From contig CM075351.1 of the NCBI GenBank assembly GCA_037693485.1, forward strand, positions 102,690,001 to 102,754,000: a DNA stretch of 64,000 bases, in the 5' to 3' direction. Source of the stretch: Kitagawia praeruptora (Eukaryota > Streptophyta > Magnoliopsida > Apiales > Apiaceae). The position numbers and the translations under genes were made by a program. Positions 1 to 11,276 of this stretch are shown one piece after another. The first letter of the stretch is position 1. Each line of letters opens with the position of its first letter. The notes under the pieces are model-generated. The model was given only the letters and a program-made list of their open reading frames with translations. It made no database searches and had not been told where the DNA came from.

Positions 1-316
1 TTGCTCTTGCATTACCTTCATACAAATCTTTTAGTTTATCCCAAGCCTTTTTTCCTGTTTCACAAGTCATGATTCTTGTGAAAATTGATTCCGACACAGC
101 AGCATGAATTATGGATAAAGCCCTTGGAGCCTTGCTTAATTCATCTTCGTGAGCTCTGATTTGATTTAGTGTTGGATTGTTGGCAAGTGGTTGTATCACC
201 GTCTCACTTTCAACCCACTTCCATAAACCCAAACCTCTCAAATGAGCTTTCATCTTAACAGCCCATACTTGGTAATTTTCACCATTAAAAATTGGAGGAG
301 AAAGGTTTGAGGTCAT
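1..316 (-). CDS. Copia gag N-terminus (partial)
   Basis: An open minus-strand frame starts at ATG 316 and runs off the left edge (about 105 codons visible). It opens MTSNLSPPIFNGENYQVW and later has the KKAWDKLKDLYEG motif, the conserved start of the UBN2-type gag of Copia elements, in which an aromatic-rich NGENYxxW motif precedes the capsid helices. It would encode the capsid protein of the virus-like particle. No stop codon interrupts the visible part. Nothing host-related is seen in it. Confidence 0.8.
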   Translation of the reverse strand, partial: MTSNLSPPIFNGENYQVWAVKMKAHLRGLGLWKWVESETVIQPLANNPTLNQIRAHEDELSKAPRALSIIHAAVSESIFTRIMTCETGKKAWDKLKDLYEGNARA

Positions 317-376
317 GGCTATATTTTCTCTCAAATTCTCACAGGCCTCTTAAGATCATTAAGGCTCTTGATACCA

Positions 377-597
377 TGTTTACTTATTACTACAAGAGGG
401 AGAGAAAGATAATATTTGGGTAGAAACTTATACTTTAAAAGATCATAAGGCTCTTTATAAAGAGCTAATACAAGACAAATATCCATGATTAGTGCCACAT
501 ATAAAGCCTAATCAAGAAGATCTCTTACAATCAAGCAACATTAAAAACACAACCAAACAATTGATATTATTGTTACAATTTAGAATCAATATTAACA
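377..597 (-). repeat. 5' LTR of the minus-strand Copia element (221 bp)
   Basis: On the minus strand the sequence begins TGTTAATATTG and ends AAGTAAACA, giving the TG...CA ends of an LTR, immediately followed by the primer-binding site. The second LTR is not in the window, so the boundaries rest on terminal dinucleotides and primer site only. Confidence 0.7.
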
Positions 598-606
598 ATG
601 TCTCCA

Positions 607-1367
607 TCCTATCTATAAAAGTGGAAGGTCGTGGAGGGATAAATTTCTTACGTAATCTATAACCTTTATTAATAAGCGAAACACCCTTTTAATGGTACCA
701 CTTTTGGTTTCACTCTATTTTGGTTTCACCCCTATAATCCTATTTCTACTATAATTCTATGATGTTTTTTAATAAAATAGAAATTCTATTATAATTATAA
801 TTCTTTTATTGCAATTTGAAAAAAAAAAAAATTCATCCCTAGAATCATATTCCCTTAGAATTCTATGTTATTTTTTAAAGAAAATAAAATTGAAATCCTA
901 TTAAATAATACAATTTTTTTTATCATAATTTAGAATAAAAAATAATACGACCAATTCTCCAAAAGATTTTTCAAGGAGAACTATAACATGTTTCTATACA
1001 TTTCTCTAGAACATTTTTCCCTGTGATTATATGTTATTTTTTTAAAAATATAATAAAATTGAAATCTTATTATTATTATAGTTCTTACATTGTATTAGCA
1101 AATTTTTTTTATTATAACTTATAATAAAAAAGATTACGATCAATTGTCCTAAATATTTTTCAATGAAAACTACCGAAACGTGTTTCCATGCACTTCTATT
1201 AAACAATCTAAGTTTACAGTTTGTTAATCGCATAAATTTTTTAAGCAAATAACATAGTTCTTTTTATAATTTTTGTAATATAATTTTATAAATATTTAAT
1301 TAAATAAAAATTAGTAATTATTTAACATAAATATCCGAGCCCGTGCTTCGCACGGGTTATCATCTAG
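607..1367 (+). mobile_element. Short non-autonomous Helitron
   Basis: The right end has the Helitron signature: a 7-bp hairpin CCCGTGC-TTC-GCACGGG (1340-1356), then a short spacer and CTAG (1364-1367) followed by T. The left end begins TCCTATCTATAAAAG after an A, matching the 5'-TC and A/T target preference of plant Helitrons. The 761-bp body is AT-rich without coding sequence, so movement would depend on a Rep/helicase supplied elsewhere. The 5' end is less certain than the 3' end. Confidence 0.65.
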
Positions 1368-1432
1368 TTTAGTATTATTATCATTTAGTATTATTATCTT
1401 AATCTTGATAGAAAGGTGAAAGCACATGCAAT

Positions 1433-2493
1433 TAGGGCTGCACAAAGGTCCAAAACCGGACCGAATCGGACCGGACCGGACCGAAGACCGGATTTTATTG
1501 AATTCATGGACCGGGGACCGGACCGATCATAAACGGTCTTGGGATCGGACCGGACCGGAACCGGACCGGTATGGACCGGTTCGTTAATATTTTATAAAAA
1601 ATAATTTTTATAATTTAATTTTCATTCTTTGTTGATATTTAAATTACTTGATAAGTTAATTTAAGTTTAAAAATAAGTAAATGTCATATTATTTGTAAAG
1701 TAACATTAATTTGTAAACGTAATTATAAATTATATAAGAGAAAATGACCAAAATGCCTATTTTTCACAAGTTTTTGTCCAAAATACTGATTTTGAAAAAA
1801 ATGGCCTGAAATACCGACGGGATACGGAGAATCGTCCTCCGTGTTAGGGTGCTGCGGAACACCGTGTACCGTATTATGCATGATACGGAGCTGCGTCCTC
1901 CGTGTTAGCATGATACGGTGGACTGTGCACCGTGTTAGATGGGTGCGCAGCACTATCACGGAATACCGTCCACCGTATCATGCCCTGTTACGGAACACGG
2001 AGCTCCGTATCATGCATTGTTACGGAACACGCAGCTCCGCAACACACCCCCTTATCACGGTACACGATGTACCGTGTCCCGTCAGTAAAAAGGGCCATCC
2101 AGTTTCCCAGGTGATTATTTTGGGCCATCACCCATTATATAAAGTATGAAATATGAATTTTAATAATTTATATTATAGTATTTATATATACTATTTCATA
2201 AATTTATTATTTACCAATTTGGATCACTAAAATATGTTATGTGTTAATATTTAATCATTAAACTATTTAATTTAAAAGACAAAATAGTGTAAAATTAACT
2301 ATATACATAAAATCCGGTCCGATCCGGTCCAGACCGGGTGTTTTCAGGGTTTGGACCGGACCGGACCGAAGACCGGATTTTTTTGATTTTATGGACTGGA
2401 GACCGGACGGTTATATTCGGTCCGGTCCGGTCCGGTCCTTGGACCGATAGACCCGGTTGGGTCTAATTTAGACCGGAAAGTTGTGCAACCCTA
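1433..2493. mobile_element. hAT-type non-autonomous transposon with GGACCGG subterminal arrays
   Basis: Terminal inverted repeats TAGGGCTGCACAA and TTGTGCAACCCTA bound the element, and an exact 8-bp duplication CATGCAAT flanks it (1425-1432 and 2494-2501), as expected of hAT transposition. Both ends carry dense GGACCGG/CCGGTCC arrays (about 1450-1580 and 2310-2475) in inverted orientation, likely transposase-binding subterminal repeats. There is no transposase. A second element is nested at 1738-2133. The insertion lies beside the last visible receptor-kinase exon. Confidence 0.9.
1738..2133. mobile_element. Mutator-like MITE nested in the hAT element
   Basis: A 9-bp exact duplication ATTATATAA (1729-1737 and 2134-2142) flanks a 396-bp unit. 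Its ends (GAGAAAATGACCAAAATGCC and the complement of GGGCCATCACCC) are imperfect inverted repeats. The interior is a run of TACGGA/TCCGTA-type words (for example CACGGAGCTCCGTAT) in both orientations. The duplication size points to the Mutator superfamily. Because it lies inside the hAT element it inserted later. Short open frames through it are by-products of the repeats. Confidence 0.8.
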
Positions 2494-2539
2494 CATGCAA
2501 TGATATAAAAAAACCAGATAAAATGCAAAGAGAGAGAAC

Positions 2540-5500
2540 CTTTCCGTATCCTCCAGAACCAATGACACTCTCATCTGAAAAGTTGTTAGTACATCTCTTA
2601 ATTTCTTCGAAAGAGATCCATTTAGCACCTTGTAGCTGAGGAACACCACCACTTCTGTTATCTGGGTTCCATGATGCTACATAAGCAAGACATAAATGAG
2701 TAAAGACGTTTTACTAAAATCACAACTAGGCATAATCATTTAGAACTCAGAACTGAATGTACAGTACAATCTGTTTACCAAAAGGGCTGCTATTTTTGAT
2801 TGCTTCCTTGACTCTTTTCTTCAAAACGAAAGTATATAGACCAGCACAGATCAATAATATGAAAAATAGTGAACCAACTGTAGCTCCAACAATAAGGCCT
2901 GCATTTGATGACTTGTTTTCTCCTGTAAATTTATAACATGAATCAATCTAATAAAAGAAAAGACTAGTCTACTGTATACTGTATATATGTGCATGTGCTA
3001 TATTGTTACAGAGTATATGCATCACTTTTAAATTCACAGTTCAAATTTTGCAACAAGATATTCATCTGTACCTGGAAACTCGTAGATATCATGAATAAAA
3101 GTGAAAGGTCCAAAATAATCACTGAGGGGAAAAAGTTGGCGGTTGAGTGTGTTACCAACGTCAATTACTCCTGTTCGATTAAAAAAATCTCCACCAGAAG
3201 GGAATACTTGAATTTTGACTTCAAGGTGAGAAGATAGATCAACAAATGAATTACAAAGAGAAACTGAATCTACTGGAAGTTTACTGATAGAGAAAGCTGA
3301 CATAAAAGACTGTCCAAGTGATTCATAATAAATGGAGCTTTCCAAATCAGAAAAGGAAAAAGCAAAGAAATTTATGATTCCTGTATATGGCTTCAATTTT
3401 GTGTTGGCACGTCGACAGTTTATGCCGTTAACATTATCTGAACTGCAGACCACCGGAAAACAACTATTCGATGGTATGAATAATTGAATTTTTGTGCAGT
3501 AGTTGCCTCTAGCTCCTGTGCCCCTACATATCGGATTGTCATCTAGTCTGCATGAATTAAGCGAATAGAAGATTATCAGAATGAATATTTAGAAAATAAT
3601 TTCAAATACGAGTTATCCTATAATAGATAAAGATAGACAGCGTTACGTTAAGTTTAAGTTGTATTGAGCTCTTTGTTGAAAGCCTGTGATGGAATTATTA
3701 TCTAATATAAGTGTCAAGTTACTGTTGTAGCCACTGCCAATATCCAATGTTCCAGTCAGGTTGTTGTTACTTAGCACCCTGTCAACAGATTCAAAACAGT
3801 AATATCATGTCCACATTCCTTGAATTTGATATACATGAACTTTCTTCTTGTAACACTGAAGTTTATGACATGCTTTAGTAGTCAGTTTTGTAATTTTCAG
3901 GAACCAAGTTCAAAGTTAGGCTGATTCTTACACAGACTCCAAACGACGAAGGCCAAATAGGTCGGATGGAATTCCTCCTTGAAGCTGTGTTTTCTCCAGT
4001 AACCTTTCACAAAAAGAGATTTAAGGAGTTCATTTTCTATAATTATAGTTCTTCATAGTATTCAACAAGATGCAACAGAAACATCTTTAAATCGCTAAGT
4101 TTCTATTAGTATTTACCTATTAAGACAAGGGATACGTTCCCCCCTAGCAAACATCTGCTAGGGAACAGTTTCACAACATATGGCTTCCTTACCGTTGGAT
4201 TGTTGATCCAACGGTCCTGATTTAAAAAAAAATTACACCGTACCGCAGAAACTTTCCGCGGTACGGAGAAATTACAAAAATGCCCCCACTGTTCACGTAC
4301 CGCAGAAACTTTCTGCGGTACGATGAACAGTAGATTTTTGATGTGAAAACAGGGGGCATTTTTGTAATTACCCCGTACCGCGGAAAGTATCTGCGGTACG
4401 GTGTAAATTTTTTTTAAACCCCAGTCATTGGATCAACGATCCAACGGCTGGGACACCATATGTTACGAAACAGTAAAATAGCAAATGTTTGCTAGGGAAC
4501 GGGAGCCTTAAGACAATAAGACTTATGACTTAACCATGTCAAACTTTCAGAAATAACAACTACCCTAGAACATGCAGCAAAAACTACTTTGAAGTTATGC
4601 CACATGCTTGGGAGCTTTTGAACCTTTTTCACAATTAAATATTTTATTTATGACAAAGAAGATGCGGTCTTGTGCAGCAAAAGCAATGATCTATCAAAGA
4701 TTTCAGCTGACATGTCTATTTACGTGTGCTTTGTTTTGTTTGTACACTTCATGAGAGCAAAAAAAATCTATAAATGTGTGTTAGGACTTAGGAGATAGAA
4801 CTGTACAATGTTGTCAAGTTCTGGAAGTTTGAAAACCATGTTGGAACATTTGTAGGGTCAAAACTGTTATTGCTCAAGTCCCTGCAAATAAAATCGTAGT
4901 TAGAATTTAAGTAAAAAAAAAGAAAAAGTTCCATTAATTTCAGGTCTTGTGGAGTACTTTGGATCTGCCTTTCTTGAAAAAATTCAAGTACCATCCTCAG
5001 AGGTACTTAAAAGGCACAATTTTCATCTAATTATTGTTTGTACAAATTAATTTTGCACCAACTTACAAATAGTTAAGTGAGGCCATCCCAGTGAGGTTAG
5101 GAAAAGGCCCATCCAGATTATTGTTGGATAAAAACCTGAAAATATCAAATGACCATACCTGTCAAATTTTGATTCATAGTTTTCTTTACCGTCATATTGT
5201 TTCATAAACGTACAGCTCTTTGACATTGGAAAGTTTGCTGAGTGTTTCAGGGACTGGACCAGTCAAACGATTCCTATCCAAGCGTCTGTACACAACAAAA
5301 GACATCAAATTAAGATTCTAAGAAATATGCACAGTGTGGTGTTCGTATTTTGATCAAGTATCTGACAACAGTACTCACACCGTTTTCAGAGTCTGCACCA
5401 ATCCTAATGTGTTGGGGATTCCACCAGTGAAATTGTTCTGATCCAAAACTCTGTTAAAAGATGAAGTGACTCTAATTATATATTGTCCACAGTGACTTTC

Positions 5501-8500
5501 AATCTATAAGAGTTTCAAATTTCCAGTAAATCCAAGTCCTTAGCAAGGTAACAGGTATGTATCCAGTCATCAAGATATTGCATAAAAGCTCAAAACAACT
5601 ACCACTTAAATTTAACATTTTAATGAGATACCTTTGATCAGAGCATGTAGACAAGGTATTAGCAGAGTCGCAGAGGCACACACAAATATATTCTATGCTT
5701 ACTGAACTGTATCAGTCTTTAATACAATGGTACATTGATACAAGTGTATGTAGGCAAAGGCTAACCTGATAATTCCTCAAATTCAATGCCCTTATTGTCG
5801 CTTAAGAACCAGCTCAACAAATTTCAGAAATTTGTGAAGTTTACTAATGATTATGGTATCGTGAGCCAGTAAATAATGCCAATCTCTTAAGAAATGACAG
5901 GATAATTATTCTTTGTAGGACCTCAAGCTACTGACTCATAATGTTAAACAGAGAACGGATTCTAAATAATTATAATAACTAGTGTTCGAAGGGAAAGGTT
6001 ACTAAAAAAGTAGTGAAGGTTAGCACCCCCTGCAAAGGTATTTCGCTTCATGTGAGCTTTGAGAAGAGTTCACACTGAGTGTTAGATTCATCTTTCACTG
6101 TTAGATATGTTTATTGGAATGAGTGAAACAATTGCTTACATTTCAAGAGAAAAAAATATATTATAGAAATGGATACTTTCTCCTCACATGAACTAACTAA
6201 AACATTTTAATACAATATGTGCAAAATGTTTACATGTAACAATGACATAGTTTGCCTAGCAACGTTATGTACATGCTCAAAGAAAGCATATAACTTATCT
6301 GTTATTGGCAGGTCCAGTGTACTTACACATGCAGGAGCTGCATCTTTGAGCTAAAAAGTTGAGTCTGGATGTCTCCTGATAACTGATTCTTTGAAAAATG
6401 ACTGAACAGTAAAATTTGAATCTACAATTAGAAACTGGAACCATTTCAAAGAGATAAAAATTTATTATATTACTACGAAACAAGAGGACATACAAGTGCT
6501 TTGCTTTAAGTAACAAGTCCAAACCAGGTTCAATTTCACTAGAGACTGGGAGGCTCCCAGTAAGCTTGTTGTCACTTAAATCCAACCATGAAAGTTTAGA
6601 TAAGTTGCCAATGGAATGTGGAATTGGTCCAGTAAAGCTGTTACTGTTTAGACCTCTGTTAACAATGCAGCAGACAAGTCTCAGAATATTATAAAATGTC
6701 ATGGAACTTCATTGTAGATTTGAGAACTGGTCTTTATAGTATCCTCTAGCACGATATGTTAGAATATTATGCAAGTGAAACAAAAAATAATAAAACCTGT
6801 CTAAGGGCTTATAAGCAGTCTCATATAATACATGACCTGTTTTACAAAAATCTTGGCTTAGGTCCAAGTGATTACCAAGTGTGCGGCAAAGGAACACTCC
6901 TTGATGAACTCTTCTGCTCAAATCTTTCAAAATATTGTACATGAACCACACTACAAGATTCATTCTTAATTTTCTTTTGCTAGCATATTAACGATATGTT
7001 ATAGATTAAGCTATCTTTACTCAATATCTTTTTTGATTAATACAGTATGCAATCAGACTGTTTCAAGTCAACAACAGGTGCTTCCCTGAGATATGCAGTA
7101 ACTACCAGAGTAGGCAGAATACTTATTGGACTGTCCAACAACTTGTTACATAAAAAGGCAGAGTGTTGGAGTAGAATATAACATAAGAATTATCCTTACA
7201 TGTAGATCAGATTTTGTAGAGACCCTATTGAATCTGGAATTTGCCCATACAAACTACATCCAACTAGAATTCTGCATTAATAAAAAAGAAAAACTTCACA
7301 AATTAATTATTGAACAAAATCTGATCAGCCATATACACAAGCAACGTTGAGCTTTTCTTACAGGGTATCAAGTTTTTTCAAATTTCCGATGGATGTAGGA
7401 AGACTTGCTTTTAGTCCCTTATTATTGGAAAGATCCCTACACGTGAATATTGATCATTGATGAATAATAAGTATCTAATTCTATTCATGTATTGTTATGA
7501 AGATAAAGGACAAAAATTTTAGTAATATGTTTGAGTAGCCCATCACTTCTAAACTGTAAAAGAAAAAACCAGGTAGAAGGATGCAAGAAGAACGCTTACA
7601 ATCTTACTAACTCAGAAAAGGATGTAACATCTGCAAGTGAGGTACCAACCAAGCCCATGCCTGCTAATTTCCTGCAATGGAGACGGTCAAACTAAACTTA
7701 AGACTGAGAAATGCAGTAAACAGCTCGAATAATCGATGTACTAGCTTGATCGACAAACCATTGACATACAGGATGGTAACACGTGTATTATTGCATACAA
7801 CTCCCACCCAACTGCTATTACAAGGATCTGCACCTTTCCAATTGGGGGGCAACTTCTTCCAGCTAAACTTAAGCGCATTTAGTGCTGCCACTGCATTGTC
7901 ATCAAAAACAGTTCAATCAACTTTATTCAAACACCAGTATTCCTAAGTTGATTACTGTAGTTCCAAACTAAAGAAGCCATCAAAATTATATTTGTAATTT
8001 TCCTAGTTACAATTGTTTTTTTTTTTTGAGGGATCCTAGTTACAATTGTAGTTTGTAAGCAATATGATTTTACAGAAAACAAGTGATAGATCACAAACGC
8101 AATTGCCAGAGTGTTCCAGTTTGAACATGGAGATGAAAAACTTTTACCATGTACAGATGCATACAAACAAGTCTACAGACGTAAGAATGCATATTAACTA
8201 AGAAAGTTGAGTTGAAATTAGAAACAAAAGAAAATCGAGTAGACAACTCTCCGAGAAAATAAAGGTTTTAGTAGAGGGCCTAGAACAATTCATACAAACT
8301 TACAAAATATCTCAATTATATCTTCAACAAGAATGCATTGATAGATCTTTTGTAATGAGGTGAATGAACTTAATTATAACTAGCAAGTCCTAAATATGTA
8401 TTCTAAGTGCAAATAGACTGAGAGGAACAGGGTAATCAACATGCAAGCAAAAGCACATTATAATCTAAACAGCAAACTGATACAAACTTACAATCATTAG

Positions 8501-8573
8501 GATTTGTAACAGCTGCTATAACACAAATTTGAATGCAAATGACCAGCATCCAAACCTTAAATTTCAGACCCAT
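2540..8573 (-). CDS. HPCA1-like LRR VIII-1 receptor-like kinase, ectodomain to start of kinase (3' part beyond window)
   Basis: Sixteen minus-strand exons join in phase: 8573-8492, 7890-7770, 7671-7600, 7436-7362, 7271-7200, 6655-6494, 6401-6327, 5450-5379, 5285-5214, 5135-5067, 4881-4807, 4003-3932, 3778-3647, 3547-3072, 2922-2779 and 2676-2540, giving 636 codons. The product has a signal peptide, the WKGADPCNSSWVGVVC cap, about ten LRRs mostly one exon each, the GLDLLLKAKH and DLSNNSFDP signatures, a Cys-containing juxtamembrane region, a transmembrane helix (exon 15) and the GGYGK start of the kinase P-loop. This order and the phase-2 one-LRR exons match the group of Arabidopsis HPCA1 and At5g49770, plasma-membrane receptors of which HPCA1 senses extracellular H2O2. 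The kinase exons must lie left of position 1 past a transposon-filled intron, or be lost. The donor after exon 16 (GTTCTC) is weak. Confidence 0.85.
4129..4507. mobile_element. Mutator-like foldback MITE in a receptor-kinase intron
   Basis: An exact 9-bp duplication TTAAGACAA (4120-4128, 4508-4516) flanks a 379-bp unit. Its arms (GGGATACGTTCCC.. and the complement of ..GGGAACGGGAGCC) pair over roughly 100 bp, including the CCGTTGGATC..GATCCAACGG segments. The interior has three copies of a GTACCGCAGAAA/CGCGGAAAGT-type word in opposite orientations around a short GAACAGT spacer. It lies between exons 11 and 12 of the receptor gene without touching a splice site. No coding capacity. Confidence 0.85.
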
Positions 8574-8811
8574 AACTCCGAATCAAACAATACTCTCAAA
8601 CCGTGAGTATCTAAATTTCTCGTAATTGACCTTACCCCAGGAAAAAACCCTCTGAAAATACTCAAAAAATTCTGAATCTTGGAATATCATGTGCTGGTTG
8701 CCAGAAATCATAAAAACAAGTTTTTGATGATACCCAAGTTGTATTTATTCAAGTTAAACTAGACTCAGTCCAAAAATTTCTTACACTTTTAAACACCATT
8801 AAATAAACAAA

Positions 8812-9105
8812 ATGGATTTGGTAAAACAACCAATGAATGAGATAAACTTGGTGATGACTCCAAATAAAAAACTAATAATTAAAATATTATTAATAAGCTT
8901 GGTATTTCAGACTTTTGTTGTTGACATCACTTGCATGCGCATTCTCCTTCACAATGACACAACTAGATACCAACCACTCTATCAGTATGGTCCGTTTGGG
9001 AAATCTTATTTTTCAGAAATAAGTTACTTATCCTGGAAAAAAGTTAGGAAATATGTACTTTTTTCTGAAATAAGTAACTTATTTTTGCAAGATAACGAAT
9101 ATTAA
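8812..9105 (+). CDS. Hypothetical small secreted or membrane protein, C-terminus formed by a MITE
   Basis: An open frame of 97 codons starts 238 bp upstream of the divergent receptor-kinase ATG. Residues 20-40 (IIKILLISLVFQTFVVDIT) form a hydrophobic signal peptide or anchor, followed by a polar segment ending QPLYQYGPFG. The architecture resembles a short secreted plant peptide precursor, but I recognise no family. From codon 60 onward the frame runs into a MITE (8989-9204), which supplies the remaining residues and the stop. The original gene was therefore probably longer or different at the 3' end. It may be non-functional or a chance frame; no transcript evidence is visible in sequence alone. 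Confidence 0.3.
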   Translation: MDLVKQPMNEINLVMTPNKKLIIKILLISLVFQTFVVDITCMRILLHNDTTRYQPLYQYGPFGKSYFSEISYLSWKKVRKYVLFSEISNLFLQDNEY

Positions 9106-9204
9106 ACTCCGGATACACATTTTCCTCTAAAAAAGAATATGTAAATATAAATTTTTTTCCGAAACAAGTAACTTATAAGTTAATCAGTGGATTTGCCAAA
9201 CACC
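8989..9204. mobile_element. Short terminal-inverted-repeat MITE (GGTCCGTTTGG type)
   Basis: The ends GGTCCGTTTGGGAAAT and the complement of ATTTGCCAAACACC are near-complementary, and the AAATAAGTTACTTAT words inside recur inverted (AACTTATAAGTTAA). The 216-bp unit is non-coding. I cannot define a convincing target duplication, so the superfamily (hAT or Harbinger) is open. Confidence 0.55.
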
Positions 9205-9702
9205 ATAATAATTTGAAACCTCTGCATAAACCAAATATTTGCCGGCGCCCGGCCAACATTGCATTTGACCAACGTTATAATAATAACAACACAAAAAATA
9301 AATCATCTAATTAAGAACATTTTCGTACTGTACTTAGTATTCGAATTAAATAATGATAATGCATTAGAATTAGATTTTACTTTTAACAAACCTAAAAAGA
9401 TAAATATTAGTGATACAGGAGAAAATCGAATTAGGATCTTGAAAATAATAAAGTATCACATTTGCGCTACTCTTTATCCATTGCACTAGAAATAGATAAA
9501 ATCAAATTCTAAAGTATCAATTTTCTTCTAAAATCCAATATATTTTTCTTGATCATATTATATCTTTAATTTAGTAATATCTCGTTATTCAAATCAGTTG
9601 TACATATATTCATCAAGCAATATATTCTTTGGTTAAACCAAAAATCGATTCAGAATGTTTTAGAAAATAATATCAAACGAACTCTGAACGAGATAAGTGA
9701 TA
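9205..9702. other. Intergenic AT-rich sequence
   Basis: No conserved frame, RNA gene or transposon terminus is recognisable. A short open frame at 9259-9489 has the skewed Asn/Lys/Ile composition of random AT-rich DNA. Confidence 0.5.
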
Positions 9703-10679
9703 CACTTAAACCGCTTTAAAGTAATAAATTTGGGATTGGGAAAAAATATTACTTTATCGAGTTTATTACTTTATTGAAAGTAAAAAGAGTAAAAATACAT
9801 TGTCTTCATTATGTTGGAAAGAATGTCCAGAATATCCATTTTTTGGGTACTCACTGTCCAAAATACCCATTTCTGAAAACACTGATCGCGCCGTTTGGTG
9901 TGACACATCCAGGGTTACTGTTCACGCCAGATTTTTGATTCTCCCAACCTGCTCTCGTCGCCGGCGTTGATGGCAATTTTCAACGACTATCTCGATCTCC
10001 CTCACCACAGCACTACCAAACCACCACATACGTGATCAGCACATCTCACTCTTCCTTTTCCCCTATATTGTTTTCTATTTGTGGCCCCGCAAGGACATGG
10101 ACTAAGCTTGCCTGAAACTTCAACCTCGACGGAATCGTGAATTGGGTTTTCAAAATCCGGCAAACCAAACGATAAAACATTGGTATAGGGTTGTAGAGGA
10201 CTGAAAGATGAATTGAATGGTGTGTAGAACGTAACTGGAAGGTTACGCCTATGAGAGAATGAAGAGATCGAATTTTTCAACCGGAATCGCCATTGTCACG
10301 ACCTACGAAGACGACGAAGATGACGTCAGATACGCATCTTCAAGGTGCGTATCTCTTGATGCGCATTTTGAAGATGCGTCAAACGTTAGATATGCCATTT
10401 TAAGATGCGTATTAATGGTTGCGCCTGTGTCAAATGCGTATGCTGTTGAAACTTCGTTGACTCCAGAGGCGTATGCGGCAGATGCGTTAATTCTATAGGC
10501 GTAATATAGGTTACGCCTGTTGCAGAGGCGTGTGTGCTGGGCATTTTGAACAGCCCTTCCATGCGGTGGGTATTTTGGTTATGAATGATTAATAAGTGGG
10601 TATTTAGGGCACTCACCCTTATGTGGGACCAGTAAAAAATATTACTATACCGAGGTATTACTTCATCGAGGTTCAACTG
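9703..10679. mobile_element. Tc1/mariner-like MITE, split by a nested Mutator-like element
   Basis: The left end (after TA at 9701) begins CACTTAAACCGCTTTAAAGTA, and the right end (before TA at 10680) is the complement of CAGTTGAACCTCGATGAAGTA. These match the ends of the intact MITE at 34760-34934, including the interior ACATTGTCTTCATTATGT segment. The 175-bp-class element has been opened by a later insertion (9818-10618). The TA target duplication indicates Tc1/mariner. Confidence 0.65.
9818..10618. mobile_element. Mutator-like non-autonomous element with GATGCGT motif array
   Basis: A 9-bp near-exact duplication TTATGTTGG / TTATGTGGG (9809-9817, 10619-10627) flanks 801 bp. Its ends (GAATGTCCAGAATATCCATTT and the complement of AAGTGGGTATTTAGGGCACTC) are inverted repeats. 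Positions 10325-10530 are packed with GATGCGT, AGGCGT and TGCGTAT words in both orientations. The left half (about 9905-10300) is GC-richer unique sequence with a minus-strand open frame of 92 codons (Cys-containing, no recognised domain), possibly a captured host fragment. It inserted inside an older Tc1/mariner MITE. Confidence 0.75.
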
Positions 10680-10681
10680 TA

Positions 10682-11000
10682 TATGATTTCTGTATATGAT
10701 CTCGAATATATTAAAAATTAGTAAGATCAACATCTACTTATAGAATTCTGACAAAAAAAATATCTAAAAATAGAACAATTCTATTTTTATACAAAAAAAT
10801 AAAATTTTAAAAATAAGTTTTGGAACTTTACTAGTTATGCACCTTAAAATACGTGTCAGACACTTTAAAAGAAACGTATAAAAATGAATGGGACAGAGCA
10901 AGTAATACCTTATCTAAACACATTAAAAAGCGTGAGAAAAAAGAGTGTCAAACAAAACGGACAAAGCATTACACAATTTGCAAGTTGTGCTTTTTATATG
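10682..11000. other. Intergenic sequence left of the Copia element
   Basis: AT-rich, without recognised gene or repeat ends. The last five bases (ATATG) form the left copy of the Copia target duplication. Confidence 0.5.
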
Positions 11001-11196
11001 TGTCAACAGTCAACACATATTAGGCATCTTAGACTTTAACATCACAACAAAGTCATAGTTTAGGCACCGTTCAAGACTTTTGTTCATCTGCTCTACTTAT
11101 AAATATAGTAGCTCTACAATGTAATTGATACAACACATATATACAAATCACTTCTTCTATGTTACTTCTCTGAATCTCTCTACATACAATTTATCA
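11001..11196 (+). repeat. 5' LTR (196 bp)
   Basis: Starts TGTCAACAGTC and ends CAATTTATCA. A TATA-like ACTTATAAATATAG at about 11095-11108 is the likely promoter, so transcripts should start in the last third of the LTR. Identical by eye to the copy at 16106-16301. Confidence 0.95.
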
Positions 11197-11208
11197 TGGT
11201 ATCAGAGC
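11197..11208 (+). other. Primer-binding site for initiator tRNA-Met
   Basis: TGGTATCAGAGC directly abuts the LTR end; it is complementary to the 3' end of plant initiator tRNA-Met and primes minus-strand DNA synthesis. Confidence 0.95.
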
Positions 11209-11276
11209 ATGTGTGCTCCTAGGGAAACAAGAAGAACAGAACAGAAGCCCAGAATCAGAAAAAAAAATGCCCAGAA

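Larger units (their letters stand above)
1..597 (-). mobile_element. Ty1/Copia retrotransposon, 5' end only (continues left of window)
   Basis: Read on the minus strand, this is an LTR (597 to 377), a primer-binding site reading TGGTATCAAGAGC just inside it, and the start of a gag frame running off the window edge. The primer site matches initiator-tRNA-Met priming typical of plant Copia elements, with one extra A compared with the usual TGGTATCAGAGC. The element sits in the large intron expected between the last visible exon of the receptor kinase gene and its missing kinase exons. The 3' LTR and pol lie outside the window, so age and completeness cannot be judged. Confidence 0.8.

Noticed and set aside
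1723..2149. Overlapping open frames on both strands
   Set aside because: They follow the TACGGA-type repeats of a nested MITE and have His/Arg/Cys-heavy, repetitive composition with no domain.
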